Shown: positions 45,924-54,305, numbered from the stretch's first letter. The stretch: DNA of 64,000 nt from Cellulomonas fimi (GCF_028527925.1 NZ_JAPESW010000003.1:62001-126000), one strand, 5' to 3'. The notes: generated by a model from the letters alone, not told the origin. Made by a program: numbers and translations.

Positions 45924-46397
45924 AATGACACCGAGCGTCTCGACGCGCTGTCCTTCACCGTCTCCGGCCGCGTGAGCCGTCCCTGCGCGGAGGTCTACGA
46001 GGCGATCGCCGACCCGCAGCAGCTGTCGCGGTACTTCACGACCGGCGGCGCGCGTGGCCGCCTGGAGTCCGGGGCCGTCGTCACCTGGGAGTTCCACGAC
46101 TTCCCCGGCGGCTTCCCCGTCACGGTCGTCGAGGCCGAGCCGCCGCGCCGGATCGTCGTCGAGTGGGGCGGGGAGGCGACCACCGGCGAGAACGGGACGA
46201 CGCGCACGACGTTCGAGCTCGAGCCGCTCGACGGCGACACCCGGACGCTCGTCACGATCACCGAGTCCTCGTGGCAGCCCACGCCGGACGGTGCGAAGAG
46301 CGCCTTCGGCAACTGCGCCGGCTGGACCGGCATGCTGGCCGCGCTCAAGGCGTGGCTCGAGCACGGCATCAACCTGCGCGAGGGCTTCTACGTCTGA
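45921..46397 (+). CDS. SRPBCC/AHSA1-family protein
   Basis: 158 residues of the START-like AHA1 C-terminal fold: FTVSGRVSRPCAEVYEAIADPQQLSRYFTTGGARGRLESGAVVTWEFHDFPGGFPVTVVEAEPPRRIVVEW, and C-terminal GWTGMLAALKAWLEHGINLREGF. These bind hydrophobic ligands; paired ArsR/SRPBCC genes are common. Followed after 15 bp by a VOC gene, likely one transcript. Confidence 0.88.
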   Translation: MNDTERLDALSFTVSGRVSRPCAEVYEAIADPQQLSRYFTTGGARGRLESGAVVTWEFHDFPGGFPVTVVEAEPPRRIVVEWGGEATTGENGTTRTTFELEPLDGDTRTLVTITESSWQPTPDGAKSAFGNCAGWTGMLAALKAWLEHGINLREGFYV

Positions 46398-46412
46398 CGA
46401 GAGGCGATCACC

Positions 46413-46772
46413 ATGCCGACCCTGGGCCACGGCAAGATCTGCCACGTCGAGCTGCCCGCGGTGGACCCGCAGGCGTCGGCGGAGTTCTACGCCCGCGTCT
46501 TCGGCTGGACGGTCCGCGAGGCGCACGGGACCTGGTTCTTCGAGGACTCCACCGACGAGGTCAGCGGGCACTGGGTGCCACACCGCGAGCCGACCCCGCC
46601 CGGGGTGCTCGTGTACGTGTGGGTCGACGACCTCGCCGCCGCCGTCGAGCGCGTCGCGGCCGAGGGCTGCGTGATCGTCCAGCCGCCCGGCGGCGACCCC
46701 GGCGAGCTGACCGCGCGGTTCCGCGACCCGGGCGGGAGCGTCGTCGGGCTGTACCAGGAGCCGCCGCAGTGA
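46413..46772 (+). CDS. VOC-family (glyoxalase-like) protein
   Basis: 119 residues. Typical VOC start ICHVELPAVDPQASAEFYARVFGWTV and end FRDPGGSVVGLYQEP; metal-ligand positions His11 and the C-terminal Glu region are not complete enough to assert glyoxalase activity. It probably follows the SRPBCC gene in an ArsR-controlled operon. Confidence 0.85.
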   Translation: MPTLGHGKICHVELPAVDPQASAEFYARVFGWTVREAHGTWFFEDSTDEVSGHWVPHREPTPPGVLVYVWVDDLAAAVERVAAEGCVIVQPPGGDPGELTARFRDPGGSVVGLYQEPPQ

Positions 46773-46816
46773 CACGGTTCCTACCCGCCACGCACTGACG
46801 GTCCTAGCGTCGCCCC

Positions 46817-47578
46817 GTGGGGTTCGATGCGGGCGCCGACGCGTACGACCGGTTCATGGGCCGGTTCTCGCGGCCGCTCGCGCGCCGCGTCGTCGAGCTG
46901 CTCGACGCGCGACCGGGAGAGCGGGCGGTCGACGTGGGCTGCGGTCCGGGCGTCGTGACGGAGGTGCTCGTCGAGGCGCTCGGGGCCGACGCCGTCAGCG
47001 CGGTCGACCCGACCGAGCCGTTCGTCGCCGCCGTGCGCGAGCGGCTCCCGGGTGTCGACGTGCGGCTCGGGGACGCCGAGGACCTGCCGTTCGACGACGA
47101 CGCGTTCGACGTCGCTGTCGCGAGCCTCGTGGTGACGTTCATGGCGGACCCGGTCACGGGCCTGACCGAGATGCGCCGCGTCACGCGGTCGGGGGGTCGC
47201 GTGGCGGTGAGCGTGTGGGACCACGTGCACGACCGCGGCGCCGCGTCGACGTTCTGGCGCGCGGTGCGCGACGTCGACACCGGCCGCGTGAGCGAGAGCA
47301 GCGACCTGCTGTGGGTCGAGGAGCGCGTCGAGGAGCTGTGCGCGACGGCCGGGTTCGTCGACCTGCGGGTGGAGGAGGTGCCGGTCACGCTCACGTTCGC
47401 CTCGTTCGCGGAGTGGTGGGACCCGTTCCTGCTCGCGGTCGGGCCTGCGGGTGCGTACCTCGCGAGCCTCGACGTCGACGTGCGCGAGGCGGTTCGACAG
47501 CGGGCGGCGGAGCGGTTCGGCCCGCCGCCGTTCGAGGTCACCGCGACCGCGGTCGTCGTCGTGGGGAACGCGGCCTGA
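46817..47578 (+). CDS. class I SAM-dependent methyltransferase
   Basis: 253 residues. The SAM motif I is RAVDVGCGPGVVTEVLVEALG, followed by VSAVDPTEPFVAAVRER (motif post-I), GDAEDLPFDDDAFDVAVASLVVTFM and MRRVTRSGGRVAVSVWD. These fit UbiE/MT11 type small-molecule methyltransferases. GTG 46817 lies exactly 6 bases after TAGCGT (leaderless). Substrate unknown. Confidence 0.88.
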   Translation: MGFDAGADAYDRFMGRFSRPLARRVVELLDARPGERAVDVGCGPGVVTEVLVEALGADAVSAVDPTEPFVAAVRERLPGVDVRLGDAEDLPFDDDAFDVAVASLVVTFMADPVTGLTEMRRVTRSGGRVAVSVWDHVHDRGAASTFWRAVRDVDTGRVSESSDLLWVEERVEELCATAGFVDLRVEEVPVTLTFASFAEWWDPFLLAVGPAGAYLASLDVDVREAVRQRAAERFGPPPFEVTATAVVVVGNAA

Positions 47579-47592
47579 CGTCGGCGACCCGC

Positions 47593-47624
47593 GTCGAACC
47601 GCTTGCGAGGTGAAGCGTTTCGAC
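47593..47624. promoter_or_regulatory. paired LacI-like operator upstream of the cellulase
   Basis: A 32-bp imperfect inverted repeat with 12-bp arms GTCGAACCGCTT and AAGCGTTTCGAC (one mismatch). Read differently, it contains two GAANCGNTT(C/G) elements, GAACCGCTTG (47596-47605) and GAAGCGTTTC (47612-47621). It is about 90 bp before the GH5 start and differs from the TGTGA operators found at the esterase and GH27 genes. Confidence 0.6.
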
Positions 47625-47713
47625 GGCTGCACCCCCGCGCCCGCGTCTGGTGGGCTGCGAGTCCGTCGCCGGGGCCCCCTGCCCTCGGCCGCCCCCGTCC
47701 GAGAGGAAGGCCC

Positions 47714-49255
47714 GTGCGCTCGCTTCGCGCAGTGCTGTCCGTCGCCGCGGCCGCCGCGGTCGCCGTCGCCGGTTCGCTGGTCGCCGCCGACCAGGCGAGC
47801 GCCGCGGCCGGCTGCCGCGTCGACTACGCCGTCACGAACCAGTGGCAGAGCGGCTTCGGCGCCGACGTCCGCGTCACCAACCTCGGCGACCCCATGTCCT
47901 CGTGGGACGTGCGCTTCTCCTTCGGCGCAGGCCAGACCGTCTCCGCGCTGTGGAACGGCTCGGTCACGCAGACCGGCGCCGCCGTCTCCGTGCGGAACGC
48001 GGCCTGGAACGGCTCGATCGGCACGGGCGGCACCGCGTCGTTCGGCTTCAACGGCACGTGGTCCGGGTCCAACCCCGCACCGACCGCGTTCACGCTCAAC
48101 GGCGTCGCGTGCACCGGCAGCCCGGTCACCCCGACCAGCACGCCGACGACGACCACCGGCCCGATCGGCGGCACCGCCGCGCAGCTCGTCACCGCGATGG
48201 GCAAGGGCTGGAACCTCGGCAACCAGCTCGAGGCGAGCATCGACGGCGTCCCGAGCGAGACCGCCTGGGGCAACCCCGTCATCACCGGCGCGCTGCTCGA
48301 CCGCGTCAAGGCCGCGGGCTTCTCGACGATCCGCATCCCGGTCTCCTACCTCAGCAAGATCGGCCCGGCACCGAGCTACACCGTCGACGCCGCGTGGCTC
48401 GACCGGATCCAGCAGGTCGTCGACCTCGCCTACGACCGCGGGCTGTACGTCGTCGTCAACATGCACGGCGACGGCTACAAGAGCGTGAGCGGCTCCTGGC
48501 TCATCTGCGACGCGGCCTCCCAGAGCGCGATCAAGGACAAGTACCAGAAGGTCTGGCAGCAGGTCGCCTCCGAGTTCACGACCTACGGCGGCCGGCTGAT
48601 CCTGGAATCGATGAACGAGGAGTTCGACGGGCAGTACGGGAACCCGACCCAGCCCTGCTACTCGAACATCAACGCGTACAACCAGATCTTCGTCGACACG
48701 GTCCGCAGGACCGGCGGCAACAACGCGTCGCGCTGGCTGCTCGTCCCGGGCTGGAACACCAACATCGACTACACGACCGGCGGCTACGGGTTCGTCATCC
48801 CGACCGACCAGAACCGCTCGTCGGCGATCCCCAGCAACGAGAAGCGCCTCATGATCTCGGTCCACTACTACGACCCGTGGGACTTCACGGGCGCCGAGAA
48901 CGGCACCTACACGCAGTGGGGCCCGAACGCCACCGACCCGTCCCGGAAGACGTCATGGGGCCAGCAGGACTTCATGGACGCGCAGCTGAAGAAGACGTAC
49001 GACGCGTTCACCTCGAAGGGCTACCCGGTCCTCGTCGGCGAGTACGGCTCGATCGACAAGACCTCGGCCGACCCGACGAACAACCGGTACCGCGCCGACT
49101 ACGCGCGCACCCTCGTCGCGACCGCCACGAAGTACGGCGCCGCCACCGCCTACTGGGACAACGGGCACAACGGCCAGTACGGGTTCGCGCTGTTCGACCG
49201 GCGGACCGCGACGGTGACCCAGCAGGGCATCATCGACGCGATCATGGGCCGCTGA
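47714..49255 (+). CDS. secreted CBM2-GH5 endoglucanase
   Basis: A 513-residue cellulase. Signal peptide (RSLRAVLSVAAAAAVAVAGSLVAADQASA), an N-terminal CBM2 (about 33-133; Cys34-Cys133; surface Trp residues in NQWQSGF, SALWNGS, AAWNGS), a short Thr/Pro linker (about 136-150), then the GH5 domain. Catalytic Glu302 lies in ILESMNEEFDG and nucleophile Glu443 in PVLVGEYGS; SVHYYDPWDF is conserved. GTG 47714 follows GAGGAAGG. Acts outside the cell on cellulose or beta-glucan, supplying oligosaccharides that the GH3/ABC operon could import (inference). Confidence 0.95.
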   Translation: MRSLRAVLSVAAAAAVAVAGSLVAADQASAAAGCRVDYAVTNQWQSGFGADVRVTNLGDPMSSWDVRFSFGAGQTVSALWNGSVTQTGAAVSVRNAAWNGSIGTGGTASFGFNGTWSGSNPAPTAFTLNGVACTGSPVTPTSTPTTTTGPIGGTAAQLVTAMGKGWNLGNQLEASIDGVPSETAWGNPVITGALLDRVKAAGFSTIRIPVSYLSKIGPAPSYTVDAAWLDRIQQVVDLAYDRGLYVVVNMHGDGYKSVSGSWLICDAASQSAIKDKYQKVWQQVASEFTTYGGRLILESMNEEFDGQYGNPTQPCYSNINAYNQIFVDTVRRTGGNNASRWLLVPGWNTNIDYTTGGYGFVIPTDQNRSSAIPSNEKRLMISVHYYDPWDFTGAENGTYTQWGPNATDPSRKTSWGQQDFMDAQLKKTYDAFTSKGYPVLVGEYGSIDKTSADPTNNRYRADYARTLVATATKYGAATAYWDNGHNGQYGFALFDRRTATVTQQGIIDAIMGR

Positions 49256-49266
49256 CCGCGTCCTGA

Positions 49267-49281
49267 CCGGCCCGTGGCCGG
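49267..49281 (+). terminator. compact hairpin after the cellulase gene
   Basis: CCGGCC (49267-49272), CGT loop, GGCCGG (49276-49281), 11 bases after the stop. Short but perfectly paired. Confidence 0.4.
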
Positions 49282-49343
49282 GCGTGTCACCGCACCGCGA
49301 GGTCGCGGTCGGGACGCCCGGCCTGCTCCATGCTGAGAGGCGT

Positions 49344-49513
49344 GCGTGCCTCGACCCCGACGGCAGCGCGGGAGGCGACAGCGGCGGCCCTCGGGCCAAC
49401 GGCAACACCGCCGTGGGCATCCACGAGGGAACTGCTGGCACCGGCCAGGTGATCTGGTCGAAGATCGGCTTCCGGCCAGCCAGCTCGAACGTGTTCACCG
49501 GTGAGGGGTCGAC
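49344..49513 (+). pseudogene. remnant of a trypsin-like (S1) serine protease C-terminus
   Basis: In the frame starting at 49284, the translation reads CLDPDGSAGGDSGGPRANGNTAVGIHEGTAG, then IWSKIGFRPASSNVF. GDSGGP at 49374-49391 is the nucleophile motif of S1 proteases, and the following strand/turn pattern resembles alpha-lytic/streptogrisin-like C-termini. No signal peptide, His or Asp catalytic segments occur upstream, where the cellulase ends. It looks like a decayed fragment between the cellulase and a lipoprotein gene. Confidence 0.55.
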
Positions 49514-49933
49514 GTGTCTCCACGACCAGGGCTCGTCAGATCCGTCATGGGCACTTGCTGCGTCGTCGCAACGAGTACGGCGGCGCTCGCCGCATGCGCG
49601 TCTGGCCCCGAAGGCGGCACTGGGATCGTCGAGGGCGGGCCCGTGGCCTACCGCTCCGAGTCGTCCGAGGGCGGCAACGACGGCAGCCTCCAAGGGACCG
49701 TGCACGTGTCCGATGGGTGCCTCGCCATCGTCGACGAGCTCGATCAGCGATGGCTGCCGATCTTCCAGGCACCCCGAACCACCTGGGACGGCACGACACT
49801 CACCTACGGCGGGAACTCCTACACCGACGGAAGCCGGATCACGCTCCGCGGTGGCGGCGTCGACGTCGACGTGGCGGACTACGCCCCTCAGGCGTGTGAC
49901 TTCGACATGGCGTTCGGAGTCGCCCCACCATGA
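49514..49933 (+). CDS. small putative lipoprotein
   Basis: 139 residues (from GTG 49514; ATG 49547 is an alternative). The signal has lipobox LAAC (VVATSTAALAACASG). The mature protein is small, beta-rich and acidic (DGSLQGTVHVSDGCLAIVDELDQRWLPIFQAPRTTWDGTTLTYGGNSYTDGSRITLRGGG) with two more cysteines. Resembles short actinobacterial lipoproteins of unknown role. Confidence 0.65.
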   Translation: MSPRPGLVRSVMGTCCVVATSTAALAACASGPEGGTGIVEGGPVAYRSESSEGGNDGSLQGTVHVSDGCLAIVDELDQRWLPIFQAPRTTWDGTTLTYGGNSYTDGSRITLRGGGVDVDVADYAPQACDFDMAFGVAPP

Positions 49934-50073
49934 ACGGCAACCGCTCCCGGTGGCCGGGTTCACGTCGGCCACCGGGAGCGGCATGACCGATGCCGGCCCG
50001 TCAGATGGTCGACTCCTCCCGCGCTCGTCGGCCCCGTCACCCCCGGCGTGCGAGGCGCCGGGTCACCGCCCCG

Positions 50074-50703
50074 CTAGCGCGCGACCGGTCGCTCGTCGAG
50101 CACCTCGACGGTCAGGTGCGGCCAGTCCCGGAGTGACGCGACCGCGCCGTCGGACAGGACGCCCAGCGACGGCCGGACGAGCGGCCCCGGCAGGAACGTG
50201 ACCGTGGTGCCCGTCGTGCCGTCGGGCTCGACCGGCACCAGGTCGGTGACCGGGACGCCGCGCTCGTAGCGCTGCTCCCAGGACCCGTGGCTGCGTCGGT
50301 TGCGGTGCACGAGCCAGTCGCTCAGGGCGGCGACGACCGAGACCCCGCGGCGCGGGTGCCCGTCGGGCAGGCGCGGCCCGTCGACCGCGTCGAACACGCG
50401 CAGGTCGCGCGTCGACATCACCGGCTTGCGCACCGGGTGGCCGTGCTCGTCGAGGCGCGTGTCCGTGCCGCGGCCCTCGTCGGCGACGCTGACCGAGCCG
50501 TCCCGCCGGAAGGTCACGCGGCAGCGGCCGCCGCCGCGCTCGGTGGCCTCCTCGGACGCGTAGGCGAGGACCTCCAGCACCAGGTGCAGCACGCCGCCAG
50601 GCGCGAGCTCGGCCGCGCGACGGCGGACGTCCGCGAGGTGCGCGTCGTCCACCGCGGCCGCCCAGTCGTGCGTCGTGCTCACCCACGTGTCCCGGTCGCC
50701 CAC
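50074..50703 (-). CDS. stand-alone GyrB/ParE-type GHKL ATPase domain protein
   Basis: 209 residues resembling only the N-terminal ATPase domain of GyrB: LHLVLEVLAYASEEATERGGGRC (equivalent of the GyrB EVVDNSxDEA helix), FRRDGSVSVADEGRGTDTR (DxGRGIP), RDLRVFDAVDGPRLPDGHPRRGVSVVAALSDWLVHRNRR (the GLHGVGASVVNALS region) and GTTGTTVTFLPGP. The Mg-ligand Asn of GyrB is replaced (AYAS for DNSx), so ATPase activity is doubtful. No transducer, TOPRIM or GyrA partner is present. GTG 50703 chosen; long upstream frame is an artefact. Confidence 0.75.
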   Translation of the reverse strand: MGDRDTWVSTTHDWAAAVDDAHLADVRRRAAELAPGGVLHLVLEVLAYASEEATERGGGRCRVTFRRDGSVSVADEGRGTDTRLDEHGHPVRKPVMSTRDLRVFDAVDGPRLPDGHPRRGVSVVAALSDWLVHRNRRSHGSWEQRYERGVPVTDLVPVEPDGTTGTTVTFLPGPLVRPSLGVLSDGAVASLRDWPHLTVEVLDERPVAR

Positions 50704-50774
50704 GGGTCCATCCTGGTGACCGTGCCGGCACGGTGACCAGGTCGAACGACCCTGCTCGTCCCCGGTGCCGGTGC

Positions 50775-51560
50775 TCAGCCCGTGCGTCCCGAGCGCGTGC
50801 CGGACGCGCCCGACGCCTCGCGCGCCCGCGCCCGGAGCACGTCGAGCTCGCAGCCCGGCGCGTCGGGGTCGAAGCCGTGCTCGATGAGCCACCGCGACGC
50901 GACGAGGCTGCGCAGCGACCACCACGCGCGGATGACGTCGCGGTCGGCGCCGGGGCCGTAGCCGTCGAGCAGGTCGTCCAGGCGCTCCTCGTGCCCGAGG
51001 GTCAGCGTGGCGAGGTCGGCCATCGGGTCGCCCGGTCCGGCCTCGGACCAGTCGATGACGCCCACCACCTCGTCGCCGTCGACGAACACGTGCGTGAGCT
51101 GCAGGTCGCCGTGCGCGAACACCGGCGGACGCGGGCGCAGCGCGGCCTCGGCGATGTCCCGGTTGAGCCGGAGGACGTCGGCGGGCAGGACCTCGTGGTC
51201 GAGCAGCCACGCGTACTCGCGGTCGAGCTCGGCCCGGACGTCGTCGAGCGCGACGCCCGGCCACGGCGGCAGCGGGGCGTCGTGCAGCCGGCGGACGGCC
51301 GCACCGGTCGCCGCCCACGCGGCCGACGACGCCGGCGACGGCTCGCCGAGCACACCGAGAGCCCGGCCGGGTACGGCGGCGATCGCGAGGACGGGCGGCT
51401 GGTGCCAGACGACGCGCGGGGTCGGGACGGGTGCCAGCGCCATCGCCCGCACCTCGACGGCGGTCCGCGTCGGGTGCGCGTCGACCTTGAGGAACAGGTC
51501 GCCGACGCGCAGCGTCGTGCGCTGCCGGTGGGCGACCACGATCTCGATCTCGTCCATCAC
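50775..51560 (-). CDS. aminoglycoside-phosphotransferase-family protein, degenerate active site
   Basis: 261 residues of the APH/choline kinase fold. The catalytic loop reads PPVFAHGDLQLTHVFVDGDEVVGVIDWSEAGPGDPMADLA: the catalytic Asp and the metal-binding Asp (IDW) are present, but the Asn normally five residues after the catalytic Asp is His. N-terminal nucleotide-binding segment is weak (TLRVGDLFLKVDAHP). True kinase activity is uncertain, and there is no reason to call it a resistance gene. Confidence 0.8.
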   Translation of the reverse strand: MMDEIEIVVAHRQRTTLRVGDLFLKVDAHPTRTAVEVRAMALAPVPTPRVVWHQPPVLAIAAVPGRALGVLGEPSPASSAAWAATGAAVRRLHDAPLPPWPGVALDDVRAELDREYAWLLDHEVLPADVLRLNRDIAEAALRPRPPVFAHGDLQLTHVFVDGDEVVGVIDWSEAGPGDPMADLATLTLGHEERLDDLLDGYGPGADRDVIRAWWSLRSLVASRWLIEHGFDPDAPGCELDVLRARAREASGASGTRSGRTG

Positions 51561-51632
51561 CCGCCATCCTGGCGACCGACCGTCGCGGGCGTCGCGCGAA
51601 AACCGGAGCCCGCGCGACGCCCGCGACGCGCG

Positions 51633-52607
51633 CTACGCGGTGCGTGACTGCTGGGCGAGCCACGCGAGGAGCAGCGCGGTCGTCTCGGCCGGCCTCTCCT
51701 GCTGGATCCAGTGGCCGGTGTCGAGCGTGAGGACCTCCACCCGCGGCACGAACGTCGTCAGGTGCGGTGCCGGCGCGATCGTGTCCCGGGCCCCGTAGAC
51801 CATGAGCGCGGGCTGCCGGACGACGGGGTCGACGTCGGCGAGCAGGTGCCAGTTGCGGTCGAGGTTGCGGTACCAGTTGACGCTGCCGGTGAACCCCGTG
51901 CGCTCGAAGGACCGTACGAAGACGGCGAGGTCGTCGTCGCTCAGGAGCGGCGCGCCGGGCGGTGCGTCCGCGCGGGCGAGGTCGACGAGGGCCATGCCCG
52001 GCCCGGGCGGTGCCGGTGGCACGTCCGTCCGGAAGAGGTTGCCGAGGAAGCGCGCCGGGTCCTCGTCGAAGACCGCGTCGGCGACGCCCGGGCGACGGTT
52101 GAAGTGGACGAAGTAGAAGTCGTCGCCGAGCACCTCCGCCATGGCCTCGACCCACGGCCGCTCGCCGCGCTCCTGGTACGGCAGGCTCAGCGCGACGACG
52201 CCGTTCACGCGCTCGGGATGCAGCAGCGCCAGGCCCCACACCACGAACGCGCCCCAGTCGTGGCCCACGAACGTCGCGTCGTCGTGGCCGTAGTGGTCGA
52301 GGAGCGCGACGAGGTCGCCCGTGAGGTGCGCGAGGTCGTAGTCGGTGACCTCGGTGGGGCACGACGAGCGGCCGTAGCCGCGCTGGTTCGGGACGATCAC
52401 GTGGTAGCCCGCCGCCGCGAGGGCCGGGACCTGGTGCCGCCACGACCAGGCGTGCTCGGGCCAGCCGTGGCAGAGGACGACCGCGCGCCCTCCGCGCGGG
52501 CCGGCCTCGAACACCTCCAGCTCGACGCCGTCGACGGCGACGAGCGTGGGCTCGGGGAAGTCGGTCGGGACGGTCGGTGCACCTGTCTGTGTGGTCATGG
52601 GCGTCAT
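51633..52607 (-). CDS. alpha/beta hydrolase, epoxide-hydrolase-like
   Basis: 324 residues. The oxyanion motif VVLCHGWPEHAWSWRHQVPALAAAGYHVIVPNQRGYGRSS, nucleophile Asp in FVGHDWGAFVVW and catalytic His in LDTGHWIQQERP fit epoxide hydrolases, which use an Asp nucleophile and cap-domain tyrosines (several in FYFVHFNRR and VNWYRNLDRNW). Start at ATG 52607 or ATG 52598. Divergent from a WYL regulator with an AACCGG inverted repeat between, so likely controlled by it. Confidence 0.88.
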   Translation of the reverse strand: MTPMTTQTGAPTVPTDFPEPTLVAVDGVELEVFEAGPRGGRAVVLCHGWPEHAWSWRHQVPALAAAGYHVIVPNQRGYGRSSCPTEVTDYDLAHLTGDLVALLDHYGHDDATFVGHDWGAFVVWGLALLHPERVNGVVALSLPYQERGERPWVEAMAEVLGDDFYFVHFNRRPGVADAVFDEDPARFLGNLFRTDVPPAPPGPGMALVDLARADAPPGAPLLSDDDLAVFVRSFERTGFTGSVNWYRNLDRNWHLLADVDPVVRQPALMVYGARDTIAPAPHLTTFVPRVEVLTLDTGHWIQQERPAETTALLLAWLAQQSRTA

Positions 52608-52619
52608 GCTGACCGGCAG

Positions 52620-52642
52620 AACCGGCCATCTCGTGACCGGTT
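52620..52642. promoter_or_regulatory. inverted repeat between hydrolase and WYL regulator
   Basis: AACCGG (52620-52625) and CCGGTT (52637-52642) separated by 11 bases, centred in the 54-bp divergent gap. Candidate binding site for the WYL regulator. Confidence 0.4.
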
Positions 52643-52661
52643 TCCCTGGCAGTCTCGCGAC

Positions 52662-53609
52662 GTGCGCGCCGACCGGCTGATGGCCCTCCTCCTGCTGCTG
52701 CAGCGCCGCGAGCACGTGACGGCGGCGGAGGTCGCGCGCGAGCTCGAGGTGTCCGAGCGCACCGCGCGCCGCGACCTCGACGCGCTCGGCACGGCCGGCG
52801 TCCCCGTCTACTCGGTGCAGGGGCGAGGCGGCGGCTGGCGGCTGGTCGGCGGGGCAAGGACCGACCTGACCGGGCTGACCGCGCCCGAGGTGCGGGCGCT
52901 GTTCCTCGTCGCCGGGCCGGCGTCGGCGGCGACGCCGGCCGTGCGGAGCGCGCTGCGCAAGCTCGTCCGCGCCCTGCCCGAGCCGTTCCGCGACCAGGCC
53001 GAGGCGGCGTCCTCGTCGGTCGTCGTCGACCCGCGCGGGTGGGGGTCGACGCACGTCGAGCACCGAGCACCGCGCCACCTCGACGCGGTGCAGGACGCGG
53101 TGGTCCGCGGCGTGCAGGTGCGGCTCGGCTACGTCGACGCCGCGGGCGCCGCGAGCACGCGGACCGTCCACCCGCTCGGCGTCGTCGCGCAGGGCGCGTC
53201 CTGGTACCTGGTCGGCGACACCGCCGCCGGGCGGCGCACGTTCCGGGTCGACCGGGTGTCGACGGTCGAGCCGACCGACGACCCCGTGCAGCGGCCCGCG
53301 GACTTCGACCTGGCCACCGCGTGGCGCGCGATCGCCGACGACGTGGACCGCCGGCGCACGCCGCTCGCGGTACGGGCGCTGTGCACGCCCGACGGTCTCG
53401 ACGTGCTGCGGATCGGGTTCGGCGGACGCCTCGACGTGGGCCGTGCCGTGGCCGACGGGCGCGTCGAGGTCGTGGTCCGCGGTCGCGACGCGCGCACGGT
53501 CGCGGGCGAGCTCGCGGGGCTGGTCGGGTGGGTCGAGGTCGTCGACCCGCCGGAGGTGCGCGAGCACCTGGCCGCGACGGGCGCGGCGCTCGTCGCCCGC
53601 TACCGCTGA
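52662..53609 (+). CDS. WYL-domain transcriptional regulator (YafY-like)
   Basis: 315 residues. The N-terminal HTH is LMALLLLLQRREHVTAAEVARELEVSERTARRDLDALGTAGVPVYS; the WYL domain lies near residues 150-215 (RLGYVDAAGAASTRTVHPLGVVAQGASWYLVGDTAAGRRTFRVDRVSTVE; the WYL triad appears as WYL in SWYLVGD), followed by a WCX-like C-terminus. GTG 52662 chosen. Possible ligand-responsive regulator of the divergent hydrolase. Confidence 0.9.
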   Translation: MRADRLMALLLLLQRREHVTAAEVARELEVSERTARRDLDALGTAGVPVYSVQGRGGGWRLVGGARTDLTGLTAPEVRALFLVAGPASAATPAVRSALRKLVRALPEPFRDQAEAASSSVVVDPRGWGSTHVEHRAPRHLDAVQDAVVRGVQVRLGYVDAAGAASTRTVHPLGVVAQGASWYLVGDTAAGRRTFRVDRVSTVEPTDDPVQRPADFDLATAWRAIADDVDRRRTPLAVRALCTPDGLDVLRIGFGGRLDVGRAVADGRVEVVVRGRDARTVAGELAGLVGWVEVVDPPEVREHLAATGAALVARYR

Positions 53610-53618
53610 CGCGACCGG

Positions 53619-54305
53619 TCAGCGACGCCCCGCGCCGCTCCCCGCGAGGCCGCACTCGTACGCGAGGATCACCGCCTGCACGCGGTCGCGCGCGCCGAGC
53701 TTGGCGAACACGTTCCCGACGTGCGTCTTGACGGTCGCCTCGGAGACGAACAGCTCGGCCGCGATCTCGGTGTTCGACGCGCCCTCCGCGATGAGCCGCA
53801 GCACGTCGAGCTCCCGCGGGGTCAGCGCGCGCAGGCGCGGGTCGACCACGTCACGGGTCGACGCCTGGTCAGGCGCGGCCGGCAGGTGCGGGGCGAACAG
53901 GTCGAGCATCCGGCGCAGCACGCGCGGCGCGACGACCGAGGTGCCGGCGGCGACCGTGCGGATCGCGTCGACGAGCTCGTCGGGGCGGGCCGTCTTGAGC
54001 AGGAACCCCGACGCCCCGGCGCGCAGCGCGGCGAACGCGAGGTCGTCGACGTCGAACGTCGTGAGGACGAGCACGCGCGACGCCGGGTGCTCGGCGACGA
54101 CCCGTCGCGTCGCCTCGATGCCGTCCATGCCGGGCATCCGGATGTCCATGAGCACGACGTCGGGCGCCAGCGCGGCGACCTGGTCGAGCGCGACGTGCCC
54201 GTCGGCGGCCTCGCCGACGACCTCGAGGTCGGGCTCGGACTCGATGACCAGCCGGAAGCCGCTGCGCAGCAGGGCCTGGTCGTCGACGAGCAGGACCGTC
54301 GTCAT
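53619..54305 (-). CDS. NarL/FixJ-family response regulator
   Basis: 228 residues. Receiver with Asp54 in DVVLMDIRMPGMDGIEA; the LuxR-type HTH is LTPRELDVLRLIAEGASNTEIAAELFVSEATVKTHVGNVFAKLGARDRVQAVI. ATG 54305 overlaps the kinase stop (ATGA). Last gene of a five-gene operon with an ABC exporter, so it likely controls that exporter. Confidence 0.94.
   Translation of the reverse strand: MTTVLLVDDQALLRSGFRLVIESEPDLEVVGEAADGHVALDQVAALAPDVVLMDIRMPGMDGIEATRRVVAEHPASRVLVLTTFDVDDLAFAALRAGASGFLLKTARPDELVDAIRTVAAGTSVVAPRVLRRMLDLFAPHLPAAPDQASTRDVVDPRLRALTPRELDVLRLIAEGASNTEIAAELFVSEATVKTHVGNVFAKLGARDRVQAVILAYECGLAGSGAGRR

Noticed and set aside
50775..51560. Aminoglycoside resistance gene
   Set aside because: Only the general APH fold is visible, the catalytic-loop Asn is replaced by His, and no resistance-specific features are present.
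50704..53655. Long minus-strand extension upstream of the GyrB-like protein
   Set aside because: Covers the phosphotransferase, hydrolase and WYL genes in another frame; only the last 209 residues look like protein, so the gene is taken to start at 50703.
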